Shown: positions 26,259-35,769, counted from the stretch's first letter. The stretch is DNA of 39,712 nucleotides from Acetanaerobacterium elongatum (GCF_900103835.1 NZ_FNID01000029.1:1-39712); one strand, 5' to 3'. Notes: generated by a model from the sequence alone, not told the origin. A program made the numbers and translations.

Positions 26259-28673
26259 ATGAAATACGAAAACTTCAAAGAGGTTGAGCGTAAATGGCAG
26301 AACATCTGGGATGAGAAGGATGTTTTTGCCGCAACCAACGATTACACAAAGCCGAAGTACTACGCGCTGGTGGAGTTCCCGTACCCCTCGGGGCAGGGCC
26401 TGCACGTAGGTCACCCGCGTTCCTATACCGCACTTGATATCGTGGCGAGAAAAAAGCGGCTGCAGGGGTATAACGTACTCTACCCCATGGGGTGGGACGC
26501 CTTTGGTCTGCCTACCGAGAACTACGCTATGAAGAACCATATTCACCCCGAGCTCGTTACTCAGAAGAACGTGGCGCGGTTTAAGTATCAGCTCAAATCC
26601 CTCGGTCTTTCGTTTGACTGGAACCGCGAGATTAACACCACCGACCCCGACTATTTTCGTTGGACACAGTGGATATTCCTTCAGCTTTTCAAAAAGGGCC
26701 TTGCCTATAAAAAAGAGATGGCGGTGAACTGGTGCACCGGTTGTAAGGTGGTGCTGGCAAACGAAGAGGTTGTTAACGGTGTATGCGAGCGCTGCGGCGG
26801 TGAGGTGGTACGTAAGGTAAAGAGCCAATGGATGCTCAAAATTACCGAGTATGCACAGCGCCTGCTGGATGATCTGGATACTGTCGACTACATAGACAGG
26901 GTAAAGGTTTCACAGCGCAACTGGATTGGCCGTTCCACCGGTGCCGAGGTAGAGTTCACTACCACTGCCGGAGACATCCTGAAGGTTTTCACCACCCGCC
27001 CCGATACCCTTTTCGGCGCTACCTACATGGTAATGTCGCCCGAGCATGAGATGATTGAAAAATGGGCGAACAGCCTTACCAATATCGATGCCGTAAATGC
27101 CTATCGTCAGGAGGCCGCCAAAAAGTCGGACTTTGACCGCACCGAGGTAGCCAAGGAGAAAACAGGTGTAAAGCTTGAGGGTATTATGGCTATCAACCCC
27201 GTAAACGGCACGCAGATTCCCATCTATATCGCCGACTATGTTCTCACCAGCTACGGCACCGGCGCCATTATGGCTGTGCCCGCACACGATACCCGCGACT
27301 GGGAGTTTGCCAAGAAGTTTGGTCTTCCCATTATCGAGGTGGTGAAGGGCGGCGATGTGCAGAACGAAGCCTTTACTGACTGCTATACCGGCGTGATGGT
27401 GAACTCCGGATTCCTGGACGGCATGACGGTGGAAGAGGCCAAAAAGGCCATCATCGCATGGCTGAGCGAGCATAAAAAGGGTGAGCCCAAGGTAAACTTC
27501 AAGCTGCGCGACTGGGTATTCTCCCGCCAGCGCTACTGGGGTGAGCCTATCCCGATTGTTATCTGCGATAAATGCGGCTTTGTGCCGCTGCCCGAAAACG
27601 AGCTGCCGCTTCGTCTGCCGCACATCGATTCCTACGAGCAGACCGAGACAGGCGAGTCTCCGCTGGCAAAGATTGATTCATGGGTAAATACCACCTGCCC
27701 GCACTGCGGTGGCCCCGCCAAACGCGAAACCGATACCATGCCCCAGTGGGCGGGATCCTCGTGGTACTTTATGCGCTACTGCGACCCCACCTGTGCAACC
27801 GGAATCGCCGCCAAGGAGGCACTCGATTACTGGCTGCCCGTGGATTGGTACAACGGCGGTATGGAGCACACCACGCTGCACCTGCTCTATTCCCGTTTCT
27901 GGCATAAGTTTTTATACGATATCGGCGTGGTTTCTTCTCCAGAGCCCTATGCCAAGCGCACCAGCCACGGTATGATACTGGGCGAAAACGGCGAAAAAAT
28001 GAGCAAATCGCGCGGCAACGTGGTAAACCCCGATGATATTATCAATGAGTACGGCGCCGATACCATGCGCCTTTACGAGATGTTTATCGGCGATTTTGAA
28101 AAAAGTGCACCGTGGAACACCGCGTCCATCCGCGGCTGTAGAAGGTTCTTAGACCGTATCTGGGATCTTTCCGAGATTGTTATCGAAGGCAGCGACTACC
28201 GTGCCGAGCTGGAGACCCCCTTCCATAAAACCATCAAGAAGGTTTCAGAGGATATCGAGAGCCTGAAGTTCAATACTGCTATCGCGGCATTGATGTCGCT
28301 GCTCAACGACATTACCAAGCTTGGTACCATCAATCGCGCTGAGCTTAAAACCTTCCTGCTGCTCATCAACCCCTTTGCGCCCCATATCACCGAGGAGCTG
28401 TGGCAGAAAAACGGCTTTGAAGGCATGGTTACGCAGCAGAAGTGGCCGGAGTTTGACCCTGCGAAGTGCCGCGAAAATACCATCGAGATTGTAGTGCAGG
28501 TAAACGGCAAGATCAGGGATCGCTTGGTGATTGCCGCAGACGCCAAGGCTGAAGAGGTGCTTGCACAGGCGAAGATTACACCCCGCACGGCGGAAGAGCT
28601 TGCTGGGAAGCAGATTATTAAAGAGCTTTATGTACCCGGCAAACTGGTGAATCTGGTGGTAAAACCTGTTTAA
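26259..28673 (+). CDS. leuS: Leucyl-tRNA synthetase
   Basis: The 804-residue class I synthetase has the HIGH-type motif in [16 protein letters not shown] (about residue 45) and [11 protein letters not shown] as the KMSKS loop near residue 580. The CP1 editing domain carries [14 protein letters not shown] and [18 protein letters not shown], the latter with the conserved aspartate that rejects non-cognate amino acids. The anticodon-binding and C-terminal domains are complete. GAAAGGA precedes the ATG. It closes the long housekeeping run; I see no terminator before the rpsU promoter. Confidence 0.97.
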   Translation: MKYENFKEVERKWQNIWDEKDVFAATNDYTKPKYYALVEFPYPSGQGLHVGHPRSYTALDIVARKKRLQGYNVLYPMGWDAFGLPTENYAMKNHIHPELVTQKNVARFKYQLKSLGLSFDWNREINTTDPDYFRWTQWIFLQLFKKGLAYKKEMAVNWCTGCKVVLANEEVVNGVCERCGGEVVRKVKSQWMLKITEYAQRLLDDLDTVDYIDRVKVSQRNWIGRSTGAEVEFTTTAGDILKVFTTRPDTLFGATYMVMSPEHEMIEKWANSLTNIDAVNAYRQEAAKKSDFDRTEVAKEKTGVKLEGIMAINPVNGTQIPIYIADYVLTSYGTGAIMAVPAHDTRDWEFAKKFGLPIIEVVKGGDVQNEAFTDCYTGVMVNSGFLDGMTVEEAKKAIIAWLSEHKKGEPKVNFKLRDWVFSRQRYWGEPIPIVICDKCGFVPLPENELPLRLPHIDSYEQTETGESPLAKIDSWVNTTCPHCGGPAKRETDTMPQWAGSSWYFMRYCDPTCATGIAAKEALDYWLPVDWYNGGMEHTTLHLLYSRFWHKFLYDIGVVSSPEPYAKRTSHGMILGENGEKMSKSRGNVVNPDDIINEYGADTMRLYEMFIGDFEKSAPWNTASIRGCRRFLDRIWDLSEIVIEGSDYRAELETPFHKTIKKVSEDIESLKFNTAIAALMSLLNDITKLGTINRAELKTFLLLINPFAPHITEELWQKNGFEGMVTQQKWPEFDPAKCRENTIEIVVQVNGKIRDRLVIAADAKAEEVLAQAKITPRTAEELAGKQIIKELYVPGKLVNLVVKPV

Positions 28674-28691
28674 ACAAAACGTCCGAAAGTA

Positions 28692-28721
28692 TTGACATAC
28701 AGACGCTATCCATTGTATAAT
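28692..28721 (+). promoter_or_regulatory. Sigma-A promoter of rpsU
   Basis: TTGACA (28692-28697), an 18-base spacer and a consensus TATAAT (28716-28721). It lies about 88 bases upstream of the rpsU start codon. Confidence 0.85.
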
Positions 28722-28808
28722 AAGTTTCGTTACTAAAGTTGAAACCCTATTTTTTTGAGGTTTTTATTTTAGATTACCCTGCCGCGTGGCGGAGGGAGGG
28801 AATTAAAA

Positions 28809-28985
28809 ATGGCAGAAATTCGTATTAAAGATAACGAGTCCCTTGACAGCGCTCTCAGACGTTTTAAGAGACAGTGCGCCAGAGCTGGTGTTTTGCAGGA
28901 AGTTCGCAAAAGGGAGCACTACGAAAAACCATCCGTTAAGCGCAAGAAGAAGTCGGAGGCTGCACGTAAACGCAAGTTTAAGTAA
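28809..28985 (+). CDS. rpsU: Ribosomal protein bS21
   Basis: The 58-residue basic protein starts [20 protein letters not shown], standard for S21, and ends in a lysine/arginine tail ([14 protein letters not shown]). GGAGGGAGG lies upstream of the ATG. It has its own promoter and terminator and is therefore a single-gene unit. Confidence 0.97.
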   Translation: MAEIRIKDNESLDSALRRFKRQCARAGVLQEVRKREHYEKPSVKRKKKSEAARKRKFK

Positions 28986-29017
28986 GCCTGTAGACAGGTA
29001 AAAATACCTGAAAAAGC

Positions 29018-29046
29018 AAGCGGGCAGTATCTGCCCGCTTTTTTCA
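29018..29046 (+). terminator. Rho-independent terminator after rpsU
   Basis: A perfect 10-bp stem, AAGCGGGCAG with CTGCCCGCTT, has a three-base loop and runs into TTTTTT. Positions 29047-29272 beyond it hold no recognisable gene; the only structure is a weak TTACCG...CGGGTAA repeat. Confidence 0.92.
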
Positions 29047-29272
29047 TTCTTAAGATAATCATTCCTTTTTGAAAATTGTGCGGTTTTAGCTTTAGCCCAA
29101 AATTGTGGTTGTTGACCCATAAGCACAAAACCCCAGCTTGAAAGATTTATTTATGCTAATTGTAAGAAACAAACAGTCATATATTGTATGGTACTGTTAC
29201 CGCTTTTTAACGTAGCATAGCAACGGGTAATGTGAGCAGTATGATACTATCTAATACAGGGGGTGTCTCAGC

Positions 29273-29779
29273 TTGCGAAACAGGAAGGTGCCCGATCTTA
29301 TACTCGAAAGGGTTTGGCAGATTAACGAAACGGTGCTTTCACAGCTTAACATAAAGGCGCTCATCCTTGATGTTGATAATACCCTTTCCGTCCATGGGGC
29401 ACCCATTCCGGCGGGTGAGGTTGTTCCCTGGATGCAGAAGATGAACGAAATCAAGGTGCCGCTGATAATCCTTTCGAACAACACCCAGAAGCGGGTGCAG
29501 CCCTTTGCAAAGCGGCTGAATCTGGAGTTTGTCCATTTTGCAATCAAGCCGCTGCCGGGTGGTTTTAAAAGAGCTGCAAGGCTTTTAAAGCTTCCCCCAG
29601 AACAGATTGGTGTGGTGGGAGACCAGATTTTTACCGATATTTTGGGGGGCAACCTTGCGGGCATGAAAACCATCCTGGTAATGCCGTTAGGGGAGAGCGG
29701 CACACGGTTTATAAAATTTAAACGGTATTTTGAAAAGAAATATATCAATCTATATTATAAAAACAAGCGTGATGAATGA
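29273..29779 (+). CDS. yqeG: YqeG-family HAD-superfamily phosphatase
   Basis: HAD motif I is LILDVDNTL (nucleophile and general-acid aspartates), motif II is LSNN and motif IV is GDQIFTDILGGN. The 168-residue length and the ending KFKRYFEKKY fit the YqeG (HAD IIIA) family, related to mitochondrial phosphatidylglycerophosphate phosphatase. In bacteria such a role is plausible but unproven. The start is TTG at 29273 behind a GGGGGTG site. Confidence 0.92.
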   Translation: MRNRKVPDLILERVWQINETVLSQLNIKALILDVDNTLSVHGAPIPAGEVVPWMQKMNEIKVPLIILSNNTQKRVQPFAKRLNLEFVHFAIKPLPGGFKRAARLLKLPPEQIGVVGDQIFTDILGGNLAGMKTILVMPLGESGTRFIKFKRYFEKKYINLYYKNKRDE

Positions 29780-29813
29780 AGCTAAAAGGTCAATGCAGAA
29801 AGGAATGACTACA

Positions 29814-30680
29814 ATGGGTATCCGTTTCGGGCCTGCCGGCAACTCCGATAGCTTTGCAGCACTGGGCTATAAAAAGAACACCGATATTCCAGCCTATCTT
29901 GTAAAGATGGGCTTGAATGCTTATGAGTACCAGTGCGGACGAGGTGTAAAGATTTCCGATGCCTCGGCTTCAGAGCTAGGCGCGAAGGCGAGGGAGCAGG
30001 ATATCCAGCTTTCCCTGCACGCGCCCTATTATATCTCGCTTTCCAGTGTTGAAGAAGAGAAGCGTAATGCCTCCATCGGCTATATCCTGCAGAGTGCGCG
30101 GGCGGTGAATGCCATGGGCGGCACGCGTGTGATAATACATTCCGGCTCCGCCTCGCAGATTTCTCGTGAACAGGCGCTCAGCTATGCAAAGGATACACTT
30201 CAAAATGCGGTGAAGGCACTGGATGAGCACGGCTATTCGCATATCCGCCTCTGCCCGGAGGTTATGGGCAAGATTAACCAGCTGGGAACACTCGAAGAGG
30301 TTATTGAGCTCTGCAGGGTAGACGAGCGGTTTATCCCATGTATTGATTTTGGACACTACAATGCGCGTACCTTGGGTGGGCTAAAAACCTTTGAGGACTA
30401 TCAATTCATATTCGACAGCATTGAAAACGCGCTGGGCCTTGAGCGCCTGCGTGAGTTTCACTCGCATTTCTCCAAGATTGAGTATACCCAAAATGGCGGA
30501 GAAAAGCGCCACCTCACCTTTGCTGATGAGGTTTTCGGCCCGAGCTTCGAACCGGTGGCGGAGCTGATATTGAAAAAAGGCTGCTCGCCGACCATTATCT
30601 GTGAGAGCGACGGCACGCAGGCAGAGGACGCCAAAATCATGAGTGATATTTATGAGGCAATGAACGTTAAGAGAAACTAG
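29814..30680 (+). CDS. AP endonuclease family 2 (Nfo/endonuclease IV-like) TIM-barrel protein
   Basis: The 288-residue protein has the metal-ligand motifs expected of endonuclease IV: LHAPYYISL, VIIHSGS, CPEVMGKINQLGT, CIDFGHYNAR, a REFHSHFSK histidine pair, and a C-terminal ICESDGT glutamate. Endonuclease IV cuts abasic sites in DNA. The N-terminus (RFGPAGNSDSF) differs from E. coli Nfo, so this is a diverged subfamily and I withhold the symbol. The start at 29814 has AGAAAGGA nine bases upstream; the frame extends further back but overlaps yqeG without a site. Confidence 0.85.
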   Translation: MGIRFGPAGNSDSFAALGYKKNTDIPAYLVKMGLNAYEYQCGRGVKISDASASELGAKAREQDIQLSLHAPYYISLSSVEEEKRNASIGYILQSARAVNAMGGTRVIIHSGSASQISREQALSYAKDTLQNAVKALDEHGYSHIRLCPEVMGKINQLGTLEEVIELCRVDERFIPCIDFGHYNARTLGGLKTFEDYQFIFDSIENALGLERLREFHSHFSKIEYTQNGGEKRHLTFADEVFGPSFEPVAELILKKGCSPTIICESDGTQAEDAKIMSDIYEAMNVKRN

Positions 30681-30707
30681 CAAAACCGAGGAAAGGACAA
30701 GCTGAGT

Positions 30708-31172
30708 ATGAACAGAAACATCCTTATCATCAACGGGCCAAACCTGAACCTAACAGGCACCCGCAAGCCGGAGATCTACGGCAGTACCACACTTACGCAG
30801 ATTAACGAGCGCATTGCGCGCCACGCGAGCGAAAAGGGCCTTACCTGCAACTTTTATCAAAGCAATCATGAGGGAGCCATCATCGATAAAATCCACGAGG
30901 CAAGGGGCGTATACGCGGGGGTGATTATAAACGCAGGTGCTTACTCCCATTACAGCTATGCCATACGCGATGCCATTGAGGCGGTGGAGCTGCCCTTTAT
31001 AGAGGTACACCTTTCCAACATTTTTGCACGCGATGAGTTCAGAAGCAAATCGGTTCTGTCTGCTGTCTGCCGCGGACATATCAGCGGCTTTGGTGCTGAT
31101 TCCTACCTGCTGGGCGTGGAGGCGCTGGCGCTTGTTCTGGATAAGCAGGCTGCCCAAAAGCCGCAGCTGTAA
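30708..31172 (+). CDS. aroQ: Type II 3-dehydroquinate dehydratase
   Basis: The enzyme dehydrates 3-dehydroquinate in the shikimate pathway. The 154-residue protein has NGPNLNLTG, the catalytic tyrosine in KPEIYGSTTL, then QSNHEGAIIDKIHEA, INAGAYSHYSYAIRDA and EVHLSNIFARDEFR, all diagnostic. It lies 27 bases after the Nfo-like gene with an AAAGGA upstream. No other aro gene is present in the window. Confidence 0.97.
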   Translation: MNRNILIINGPNLNLTGTRKPEIYGSTTLTQINERIARHASEKGLTCNFYQSNHEGAIIDKIHEARGVYAGVIINAGAYSHYSYAIRDAIEAVELPFIEVHLSNIFARDEFRSKSVLSAVCRGHISGFGADSYLLGVEALALVLDKQAAQKPQL

Positions 31173-31290
31173 TCAATAGCGTTCACCGTGTCTTGCATGT
31201 GCATAGAATAGTATTATGCGATAAACTTCGGCCCGCTGTTACTGCAGTTTAATTTTACAACACAAAACTATTATAATGAAGGCGATTATT

Positions 31291-32361
31291 ATGTCAAAAC
31301 TTGCAGAATTAATTCGGCGTCTGCCAGACGGGATAGACGCTGCACTTATTGTTTCGCGGCCCAACCGGCGCTATTATCTTGGTTATGATTCTCACGATGC
31401 GGGGCTATTATTTGTAACCCGTGAGGCAGCTTATTTTATTATTGATTTTCGTTATATTGAAACTGCGCGCGCCAGGGTAAAAGACGCTGTTGTTTTGCTG
31501 CAGGATAATCTGGGCGAGATGCTCCGCTCGCTGTGTGAGCAGCATCATGTAAAGCATGTGGGGGTTGAAACGGGCGCGCTTACTTTAAGGGAATTTGCGC
31601 GTTTTCAAACTATGCTGCTGTCGGTAAAGCTCAGCGATTCAAACGATCTGGATAATAGTATCCTCAGGCAGCGCTCGGTTAAAACTCCCGAGGAGATTAA
31701 GCTGCTAAAAGAAGCCCAACGTCTTACCGACGAAACCTTTTCCTATATCCTAAATCGCATTGCTGCCGGAAAAACCGAAAAAGAGGTGGCACTGGATATG
31801 GAATTCTACATTCGCGCGCAGGGTGCAGAGGCGGCTTCGTTTGATTTTATCGTGGTAGCTGGCAAGAATAGCTCGTTACCGCACGGCATACCGGGAGATA
31901 ATAAACTCAAAAAAGGCGATTTTGTTACCATGGATTTCGGCGCATTGGTGGACGGCTATCACGCCGATATGACCAGGACCATTGCCATCGGGTCTGTAAG
32001 CGAAGAGCAGCAAAGAGTTTATGATACGGTATTAAAGGCACAGCTTGCTGTATTGAATGTGCTTAAAGCAGGCGTAAAATGCGATGATATGGACAGAATA
32101 GCAAGGGAGATTATTTATTCCGCAGGTTATGAGGGCTGCTTTGGACATGGCCTCGGGCACTCGGTTGGGGTGGAAATCCACGAACAGCCCCGCTTCTCCG
32201 CTACCTGTACAAAGCAGGCAGCCGCGGGAACAGTGATGACAGTGGAGCCGGGCATCTACCTTGAGGGCCGTTTCGGCGTACGAATTGAGGATACAGGTGT
32301 GCTTACCCAGGAGAGATTTGATAATTTTGCAAAAAGCCCCAAGGAACTGCTTATCCTGTAA
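31291..32361 (+). CDS. M24-family aminopeptidase (Xaa-Pro peptidase, PepP/YqhT-like)
   Basis: A creatinase-type N-terminal domain (~residues 1-125) is followed by a pita-bread metallopeptidase domain. The five dimetal ligands are visible in MDFGALVDGYHADMTRTI, FGHGLGHSVGVEIHE, VMTVEPGIY and GVRIEDTGV. The 356-residue protein matches the YqhT type that precedes efp in Firmicutes, as it does here. I start at 31291, where AAGG lies nearby, rather than the ATG at 31276. Confidence 0.95.
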   Translation: MSKLAELIRRLPDGIDAALIVSRPNRRYYLGYDSHDAGLLFVTREAAYFIIDFRYIETARARVKDAVVLLQDNLGEMLRSLCEQHHVKHVGVETGALTLREFARFQTMLLSVKLSDSNDLDNSILRQRSVKTPEEIKLLKEAQRLTDETFSYILNRIAAGKTEKEVALDMEFYIRAQGAEAASFDFIVVAGKNSSLPHGIPGDNKLKKGDFVTMDFGALVDGYHADMTRTIAIGSVSEEQQRVYDTVLKAQLAVLNVLKAGVKCDDMDRIAREIIYSAGYEGCFGHGLGHSVGVEIHEQPRFSATCTKQAAAGTVMTVEPGIYLEGRFGVRIEDTGVLTQERFDNFAKSPKELLIL

Positions 32362-32564
32362 TTAAATATGTCTGTTAATGAAAATAATGGATACCACGAG
32401 CTTTTTCACCTTAAAAATTATAAGAATACAGTAATAATCCGCCCTAAAACTAAAAATAATACTTGAAATGTTTTGCATTTTAATATAAACTTAGAATGTT
32501 ATGAACTGACTATCCGGTGCTAGCATATTTTTGTGGCACTGTAATTTATGGAGGTTTTCGTTGT

Positions 32565-33122
32565 ATGGTTACTGCAGGTGAGTTTAGAAACGGCGTGACG
32601 TTTGATATGGACGGTAACGTTGTACAGATTATTGAATTTCAGCATGTAAAACCGGGTAAAGGCGCTGCTTTTGTCCGCACAAAGATTAAAAACGTTATCA
32701 CCGGTTCCGTGGTTGAAAGAACCTTCAACCCCACCGAAAAGTTCCCGCTTGCCGTTATCGAAAGACGCAACATGCAGTATCTGTATAAAGAGGGCGACCT
32801 TTATTACTTCATGGATAATGAAACCTACGAGCAGATGCCTATCAGCGCCAATACGTTAAACGACAACTTCAAGTTTGTAAAAGAGAATACCGACGTAATG
32901 GTGCTTTCTTATAAGGGCAGTGTATTCGGCGTAGAGCCTCCGTTCTTTATTACATTAAAGGTTACTCATACCGAGCCCGGTGTAAAGGGCGATACCGCCA
33001 CCAACACCACTAAGCCTGCTGTTTTGGAAACCGGCGCGGAGATTCGTGTTCCCCTATTTATCAATGAGGGTGAATTGATTAAGGTTGATACCCGCGTTGG
33101 CGAGTATATGGAAAGAGCTTAG
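32565..33122 (+). CDS. efp: Translation elongation factor P
   Basis: EF-P rescues ribosomes stalled on polyproline. The 185-residue protein starts [20 protein letters not shown]. The tip lysine is K32 in [10 protein letters not shown]. The three-domain ending [12 protein letters not shown] is normal. GGAGG lies ten bases upstream of the ATG at 32565, so the frame's extension to 32517 is not used. The 203 bases before it are AT-rich and contain several weak promoter-like matches (for example TTGAAA near 32463), none convincing. Confidence 0.97.
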   Translation: MVTAGEFRNGVTFDMDGNVVQIIEFQHVKPGKGAAFVRTKIKNVITGSVVERTFNPTEKFPLAVIERRNMQYLYKEGDLYYFMDNETYEQMPISANTLNDNFKFVKENTDVMVLSYKGSVFGVEPPFFITLKVTHTEPGVKGDTATNTTKPAVLETGAEIRVPLFINEGELIKVDTRVGEYMERA

Positions 33123-33180
33123 TGTCAATACTCTAATTAATCGGTACACGAAGTGAATAACGTAAAGGAGGCTGACCGGT

Positions 33181-33633
33181 ATGAACGCAATGGAAAAGGT
33201 AGCATATATCAAGGGCTTGATGGAGGGCCTTGGCATCGAGGATTCCACCAAAGAAGGCAAGGTGCTCAAGGCGATGGCCGAAGTGCTGGAGGAGCTTGCT
33301 GCAAGCGTTTCTGATTTAGAGAGCGAGCTTAGCGAGGTTTACGAGCATGTTGATTCCATCGACGAGGATCTGGGCCTGCTCGAGGATGATTACTACGGCT
33401 ATGATGACGATGAGGATGACGATTGTTGCTGCTGCGACGATGATGAGGATGATGACGAGGAAGACGACGAGGAGCTCTACGAGGTAGTATGCCCCAAGTG
33501 CGGCGATTCCATCTGCATCAACGAGTCAATCATCGAAACCGGCACTATCGATTGCCCGAACTGCGGCGAAAAGCTGGAGTTTGATATCGACGATGAGTGT
33601 GATTGCGATAACTGCAGCCATAAGGAAGACTAA
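33181..33633 (+). CDS. CD1247 N-terminal-domain protein: acidic linker plus zinc ribbon
   Basis: Residues 1-60 form a helical domain (MEKVAYIKGLMEGLG, then a leucine/glutamate-rich coiled-coil-like stretch) that I recognise as the CD1247 N-terminal domain of Clostridia. A run of almost only Asp/Glu interrupted by CCCC follows at about residues 74-100. Then comes a rubredoxin/zinc-ribbon-like CPKCGD...CPNCGE pair and a final CDCDNCSH tail. Function is unknown. AAGGAGG precedes the ATG. The conserved position next to efp hints at a translation link, but that is inference. Confidence 0.85.
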   Translation: MNAMEKVAYIKGLMEGLGIEDSTKEGKVLKAMAEVLEELAASVSDLESELSEVYEHVDSIDEDLGLLEDDYYGYDDDEDDDCCCCDDDEDDDEEDDEELYEVVCPKCGDSICINESIIETGTIDCPNCGEKLEFDIDDECDCDNCSHKED

Positions 33634-33667
33634 TTGCTTTCGATGCAGTTTTAACCAGCCCTAAAAC

Positions 33668-33712
33668 AAGGACAGGCCGAATGGAACGCCGTTTGGTCTG
33701 TCCCTTTTGTTT
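33668..33712 (+). terminator. Rho-independent terminator after the CD1247-type gene
   Basis: AAGGACAGGCC (33668-33678) pairs with GGTCTGTCCCTT (33695-33706) with one mismatch or wobble, followed by TTTTG. It ends the pepP-efp-CD1247 unit before mnmA. Confidence 0.75.
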
Positions 33713-33748
33713 CATCTGTAGCCTATAAGAGAGAGGAATGTCACAGGT

Positions 33749-34822
33749 ATGGCCAAGCGTGTAATGATTGGTATGAGCGGCGGGGTAGACAGCTCGGTAG
33801 CAGCCCTTTTGCTCAAGCAGCAGGGCTATGAGGTGGTGGGCGCTACCTTTCGGCTGTTTAACGAGGGCGACCTCAAGCTAAACGGCGAGTCGCGCTGCTG
33901 TTCGCTCGACGACGTAAACGATGCGCGTATGGTGTGCGATACCATTGGAATTCCTCATTATGTATTAAACTATAAAGAGTTGTTTCGCAAACGGGTGGTG
34001 GATACCTTTGTGCAGAATTATCTGAAGGGTATCACGCCCAACCCATGTATAGACTGCAACCGCTATATCAAGTTTGAGGCGTTTTTACAAAAGGCCCGTT
34101 CAATGGGTATTGATTATATCGCCACCGGCCACTACGCCAGGATATGCCGTAACGACGAAACCGGGCTTTACAGCCTTTACCGCGCCCAAATTCGTGATAA
34201 AGACCAGAGCTATGTGCTATACCATTTAAATCAGCATTCGCTCCCCTATACGCTTATGCCGCTGGGTGGGTACAGCAAGGCTGAGGTGCGTGCCATCGCG
34301 GAAGAGAACGGCCTTGTGGTGTCTCATAAGCCCGACAGCCAGGACATCTGCTTTGTGCCGGACGGCGACCATGTGGGGTTTATCAAGCGCTACACAGGCT
34401 ATAAGCCGCAGGAGGGTGTGTTTACCAACAAAGACGGCAAAATCCTCGGGCATCACAGCGGGGTGCAGAACTTCACAATAGGCCAACGCAAGGGGCTTGG
34501 CGTCAGCCTTGGCAGGCCCGTGTTTGTAGTCGACATCAATGCGGCTGCCAATACTGTGGTGTTGGGGGAGGAGCAGGAGGTTTTTTCAGACATACTGCTG
34601 GCTGGTGACATCAATATGGTTAGTGGGATGACAATTGAACAGCCCTTTGCTTGCATGGCAAAGATACGCTATTCCCACAAAGAAGCTCCCGCAACAGTGT
34701 CTCCGATAGCTGACGGCTGCCTGCGTGTGGTGTTTGAAGCCCCGCAGCGAGCAATTACGAAGGGGCAGTCGGTAGTATTTTATAACGGTGACGAGGTGCT
34801 GGGTGGAGGAACAATAATCTAG
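33749..34822 (+). CDS. mnmA: tRNA 2-thiouridylase MnmA
   Basis: MnmA thiolates U34 of tRNA-Lys, -Glu and -Gln. The 357-residue protein has the PP-loop SGGVDSSVAALLL, the first catalytic cysteine in NPCIDCNRYIKF, and the second in DSQDICFVPDGD. The conserved YIATGHYARI and FTIGQRKGLGV are present. The ribosome binding site is a short GAGAGGAATG. The gene stands alone between two terminator-bounded units. Confidence 0.96.
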   Translation: MAKRVMIGMSGGVDSSVAALLLKQQGYEVVGATFRLFNEGDLKLNGESRCCSLDDVNDARMVCDTIGIPHYVLNYKELFRKRVVDTFVQNYLKGITPNPCIDCNRYIKFEAFLQKARSMGIDYIATGHYARICRNDETGLYSLYRAQIRDKDQSYVLYHLNQHSLPYTLMPLGGYSKAEVRAIAEENGLVVSHKPDSQDICFVPDGDHVGFIKRYTGYKPQEGVFTNKDGKILGHHSGVQNFTIGQRKGLGVSLGRPVFVVDINAAANTVVLGEEQEVFSDILLAGDINMVSGMTIEQPFACMAKIRYSHKEAPATVSPIADGCLRVVFEAPQRAITKGQSVVFYNGDEVLGGGTII

Positions 34823-34843
34823 CTGGCGATTTGTTTTTTGGTA

Positions 34844-34873
34844 TTGACAGCTGGCCGCTTTTTATGATATTAT
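34844..34873 (+). promoter_or_regulatory. Sigma-A promoter of tRNA-Leu
   Basis: TTGACA (34844-34849), an 18-base spacer and TATTAT (34868-34873), about 20 bases upstream of the tRNA 5' end. Confidence 0.8.
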
Positions 34874-34894
34874 AGAACACGCGATAACGCATAT

Positions 34895-34981
34895 GCGGAT
34901 ATGGCGGAATTGGCAGACGCGCTAGATTCAGGTTCTAGTGAATGCAAGTTCATGCAGGTTCAAGTCCTGTTATCCGCACCA
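34895..34981 (+). tRNA. tRNA-Leu (anticodon CAG)
   Basis: The acceptor stem GCGGATA pairs with TATCCGC, and CCA is encoded. The anticodon stem CTAGA/TCTAG encloses the loop TTCAGGT, giving anticodon CAG at 34929-34931. A long variable arm (TGAA...TTCA), typical of class II tRNA-Leu, and a normal T-arm (CAGGTTCAAGTCCTG) follow. The 87-base length fits. Confidence 0.97.
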
Positions 34982-35024
34982 ATACTAAACACAAGTCTTA
35001 AAAGTTAGGCTATGTGTTTACTGT

Positions 35025-35064
35025 AAAGAAAGACCCAACCGAAAGGTTGGGTCTTTCTTTGTTG
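35025..35064 (+). terminator. Very strong Rho-independent terminator after tRNA-Leu
   Basis: A perfect 16-bp stem (35025-35040 with 35045-35060) is closed by a GAAA tetraloop, with a T-rich 3' arm and tail. It could work in both directions, since its 5' arm is A-rich. Confidence 0.9.
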
Positions 35065-35084
35065 TAGCATAGTATTAAACACAA

Positions 35085-35183
35085 ATGTTACATTGGATAT
35101 ATAACATTAATATCGAGGTGGAGGTTACCCCACTGGGTGACAACCAAAAACAGAGCACCTACCATATGGTAGTAATAAAATAG
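35085..35183 (+). CDS. Unrecognised 32-codon ORF or gene remnant
   Basis: An ATG-to-TAG frame encodes a short peptide whose C-terminal half (VEVTPLGDNQKQSTYHMVVI) looks protein-like rather than random. I cannot assign it to a family with confidence. There is no good ribosome binding site before its ATG; GGTGGAGG instead lies inside the frame, ahead of a different GTG frame. It may be the eroded end of a mobile-element gene. Flanking 34982-35343 otherwise holds two similar TA(C/T)TAAACACAA segments (34983 and 35071), a small palindrome CTACCATATGGTAG and a terminator. Confidence 0.25.
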   Translation: MLHWIYNINIEVEVTPLGDNQKQSTYHMVVIK

Positions 35184-35291
35184 AACGATTAGTAATAGAG
35201 GTATCATAAGCGGTTGAATGATTCACACCAAGCGAAGATAGCTTTACGTTACTATAGCCTTATATCAAGTGGGAGTATTGTTTATTTATCG

Positions 35292-35337
35292 AGTACCTCA
35301 TTATTAGACACCGTCTAAAATGAGGTACTGCTTTTTA
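35292..35337 (+). terminator. Strong terminator hairpin facing the end of the ars operon
   Basis: AGTACCTCAT (35292-35301) pairs with ATGAGGTACT (35320-35329). Inside it, TTAGAC pairs with GTCTAA around a three-base loop, giving about 17 bp. On the plus strand it runs into GCTTTTT. On the minus strand there is no T-tract, so it is a poor terminator for arsC unless it acts by structure alone. Confidence 0.75.
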
Positions 35338-35343
35338 TAAAGC

Positions 35344-35751
35344 TTATGAATTCTCTAGTATGCCCTGTCGCAATTGAAGAATGTTTTTCTCAATTTGCTT
35401 TATTACTGTGAGAAAAGCCTCGTCATCTTTCCCTGTCGGATCATTAAGGCCCCAATCTTCACGCCTTTTACACGGCAGGAATGGGCACTGAACATTACAC
35501 CCCATTGTAACTACGATATCTATTGGAGGGATTTCACCGAGCAACTTTGAATACTGTTCCTTCTCCATGTCAATTCCGTAAATCCGCTTCATAAGCCTCA
35601 CGGCATCCTGATTGATCTGTGGTTTGTTTTCCGTTCCAGCAGAATAGCTTTCAAATGCATCCGAAGCCAGGTGTTTGCCCAATGCCTCCGCAATCTGACT
35701 GCGACAGGAGTTGTGTACACAAATGAATGCTACTTTAGGCTTGCTGCTCAT
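35344..35751 (-). CDS. arsC: Arsenate reductase ArsC, thioredoxin-coupled (LMW phosphatase fold)
   Basis: ArsC reduces arsenate to arsenite. The phosphatase-like P-loop is CVHNSCRSQ (CX5R) near the N-terminus. The downstream cysteine pair CNVQCPFLPC provides the resolving thiols of the Staphylococcus pI258 type. NDPTGKDDEAF holds the conserved aspartate-proline. From the ATG at 35751 it has 135 residues with GGAGG eight bases upstream; an in-frame TTG at 35757 is an alternative. It is the last gene of the ars operon, 18 bases after arsA. Confidence 0.95.
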   Translation of the reverse strand: MSSKPKVAFICVHNSCRSQIAEALGKHLASDAFESYSAGTENKPQINQDAVRLMKRIYGIDMEKEQYSKLLGEIPPIDIVVTMGCNVQCPFLPCKRREDWGLNDPTGKDDEAFLTVIKQIEKNILQLRQGILENS

Positions 35752-35769
35752 TTTCAATTCCTCCGTGTC

